Source of the DNA: Irineochytrium annulatum
Taxonomy: Eukaryota > Chytridiomycota > Chytridiomycetes > Chytridiales > Chytridiaceae
Direction of reading: 5' to 3'
Assembly: GCA_027600665.1 (NCBI GenBank)
Contig: JADGJL010000002.1
Location: forward strand, 1-64,000
Length of the DNA stretch: 64,000 nucleotides
The position numbers and the translations under genes were made by a program. Every line of letters begins with the position of its first letter. Positions within the stretch are counted from its first letter, which is position 1. The notes beneath the pieces were generated by a model that had not been told where the DNA came from, did not search any database, and saw nothing but the letters and a program-made list of their open reading frames with translations. Below, piece by piece: positions 63,173 to 64,000 of this stretch.

Positions 63173-64000
63173 ATGAATCCATCTCACTTTAGGGAGAAAC
63201 GGTTTATGAAAAAGGTACTCGGTATGTTGCTTGTGGTTGTGATGCTGGCTAGTATTGGCATACTTCCAGCTTCAAAGGTTCAGGCAGCGGGAACTACCGT
63301 AACCTCAATGGAGTACTTCTCACCAGCAGACGGACCTGTCATTTCAAAATCAGGGGTTGGCAAGGCCAGCTACGGATTTGTTATGCCTAAGTTCAATGGA
63401 GGCTCCGCGACATGGAATGATGTTTACAGTGATGTAGGCGTTAATGTAAAAGTGGGCAACAACTGGGTTGATATCGACCAGGCAGGCGGATATATCTATA
63501 ACCAAAACTGGGGGCACTGGAGCGATGGCGGATTCAATGGCTATTGGTTCACCCTCTCCGCAACAACCGAGATTCAACTGTACTCCAAAGCAAATGGTGT
63601 GAAGCTGGAGTATCAACTTGTATTTCAAAACATCAACAAAACAACCATCACAGCGATGAATGCAACACAAGGTCCACAGATCACAGCAGGCTTCACCGGC
63701 GGTGCAGGTTTTACATATCCAACGTTCAACAATAATCCTGCGGTCACTTATGAAGCTATTGCGGATGATTTGAAGGTATATGTCAAACCTGTAAACAGCA
63801 GCACTTGGATTGATATTGACAATAACGCAGCCAGCGGCTGGATCTACGATCAAAATTTTGGCCAATTCACGGATGGCGGCGGTGGGTACTGGTTTAACGT
63901 AACGGAGTCGATCAATGTCAAATTGGAGTCAAAGACTTCTTCGGCTAACCTTGTTTATACCATTACGTTTAATGAACCTACAAGAAATTCATATGTCATT
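63173..64000 (+). CDS. Secreted repeat protein, N-terminal part (runs off the window)
   Basis: The frame is open from ATG 63173 (AAAGGAGGG 7 bases before) to the window end, 276 residues so far. A signal peptide with charged start (FREKRFMKK), hydrophobic core and cleavage after VQAAG at about residue 43 indicates export. Two related ~95-residue units follow, each with a core VxVGNNWVDID..GGYIYNQNWGHWSDGG..GYWF pattern (second copy WIDIDNNAASGWIYDQNFGQFTDGGGGYWF-like), spaced over ~63400-63600 and ~63710-63930. They look like beta-sandwich, possibly carbohydrate-binding modules; I cannot name the family. A catalytic domain may lie beyond the window. Confidence 0.8.
   Translation, partial: MNPSHFREKRFMKKVLGMLLVVVMLASIGILPASKVQAAGTTVTSMEYFSPADGPVISKSGVGKASYGFVMPKFNGGSATWNDVYSDVGVNVKVGNNWVDIDQAGGYIYNQNWGHWSDGGFNGYWFTLSATTEIQLYSKANGVKLEYQLVFQNINKTTITAMNATQGPQITAGFTGGAGFTYPTFNNNPAVTYEAIADDLKVYVKPVNSSTWIDIDNNAASGWIYDQNFGQFTDGGGGYWFNVTESINVKLESKTSSANLVYTITFNEPTRNSYVI

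Noticed and set aside
63350..63865. 171-codon minus-strand frame at the window end
   Set aside because: Antisense to the secreted repeat protein, which has a signal peptide, ribosome site and internal repeats.

Overview
The window looks like a chromosomal segment of a Gram-positive, low-to-moderate GC Bacillota, most probably Paenibacillus. Grounds are strong AGGAGG-type ribosome sites, frequent TTG/GTG starts, YesM/YesN two-component pairs beside LplB/LplC-type sugar ABC genes, a GH87-like modular secreted enzyme, a LexA (DinR)-type SOS box and CcpA cre-like sites. No rRNA, tRNA, CRISPR array or prophage was seen. Genus is inferred from gene content only.

Layout. (1) 1-6.9 kb: glycoside use, with a 5'-truncated GH3 beta-glycosidase, an AraC regulator, a GH78 alpha-L-rhamnosidase and a GPH sugar symporter. 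(2) 7.0-9.3 kb: a cytochrome P450 and an SDR that carries the same small helical domain as the tails of the GH3 and GH78 enzymes. (3) 9.5-14.6 kb: a YdfHI-like two-component system, a YdfJ-like MMPL exporter preceded by GCCC-N4-GTAC boxes, and a TetR gene with an apparent ATT start. (4) 15-18.3 kb: a double-HTH MerR gene split at an A7 tract, an alpha/beta hydrolase, and an SDR flanked by two hairpin repeats. (5) 18.4-29.1 kb: YesM/YesN, sugar ABC permeases, binding lipoprotein and a large GH87-like enzyme. (6) 29.1-30.5 kb: a patch of decayed genes. (7) 30.9-40.1 kb: an MFS transporter, a ROK regulator and a purine-nucleoside salvage operon (phosphorylase, phosphopentomutase, 5'-nucleotidase, AzgA permease) that runs on into two half-size ChrA genes. 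(8) 40.4-48.2 kb: a frameshifted diguanylate cyclase, acetyltransferases, a short HlyD/ABC-2 pair, dihydrolipoyl dehydrogenase with a TetR regulator and shared operator motif, and a 160-bp MITE. (9) 48.3-50.3 kb: an SOS-controlled Y-family polymerase/YolD cassette with an unrecognised third gene. (10) 50.7-57.7 kb: a seven-repeat RCC1-like protein, amidohydrolase/MarR, GNAT, SDR, an aminoglycoside-phosphotransferase-like kinase, two copies of a gene fragment and a GlsB-like protein. (11) 57.9-64 kb: a binding lipoprotein, YesM/YesN pair and the start of a secreted repeat protein, with no permeases.

Main theme: capture and breakdown of plant and fungal glycosides under two-component and AraC control, interspersed with small stress, efflux and salvage modules. 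Most unusual are the small domain shared by three unrelated enzymes, the YdfI-type box set, the ATT-start TetR gene, the hairpin repeat pair and the MITE. I did not find an obviously new multi-gene defence or mobile system.
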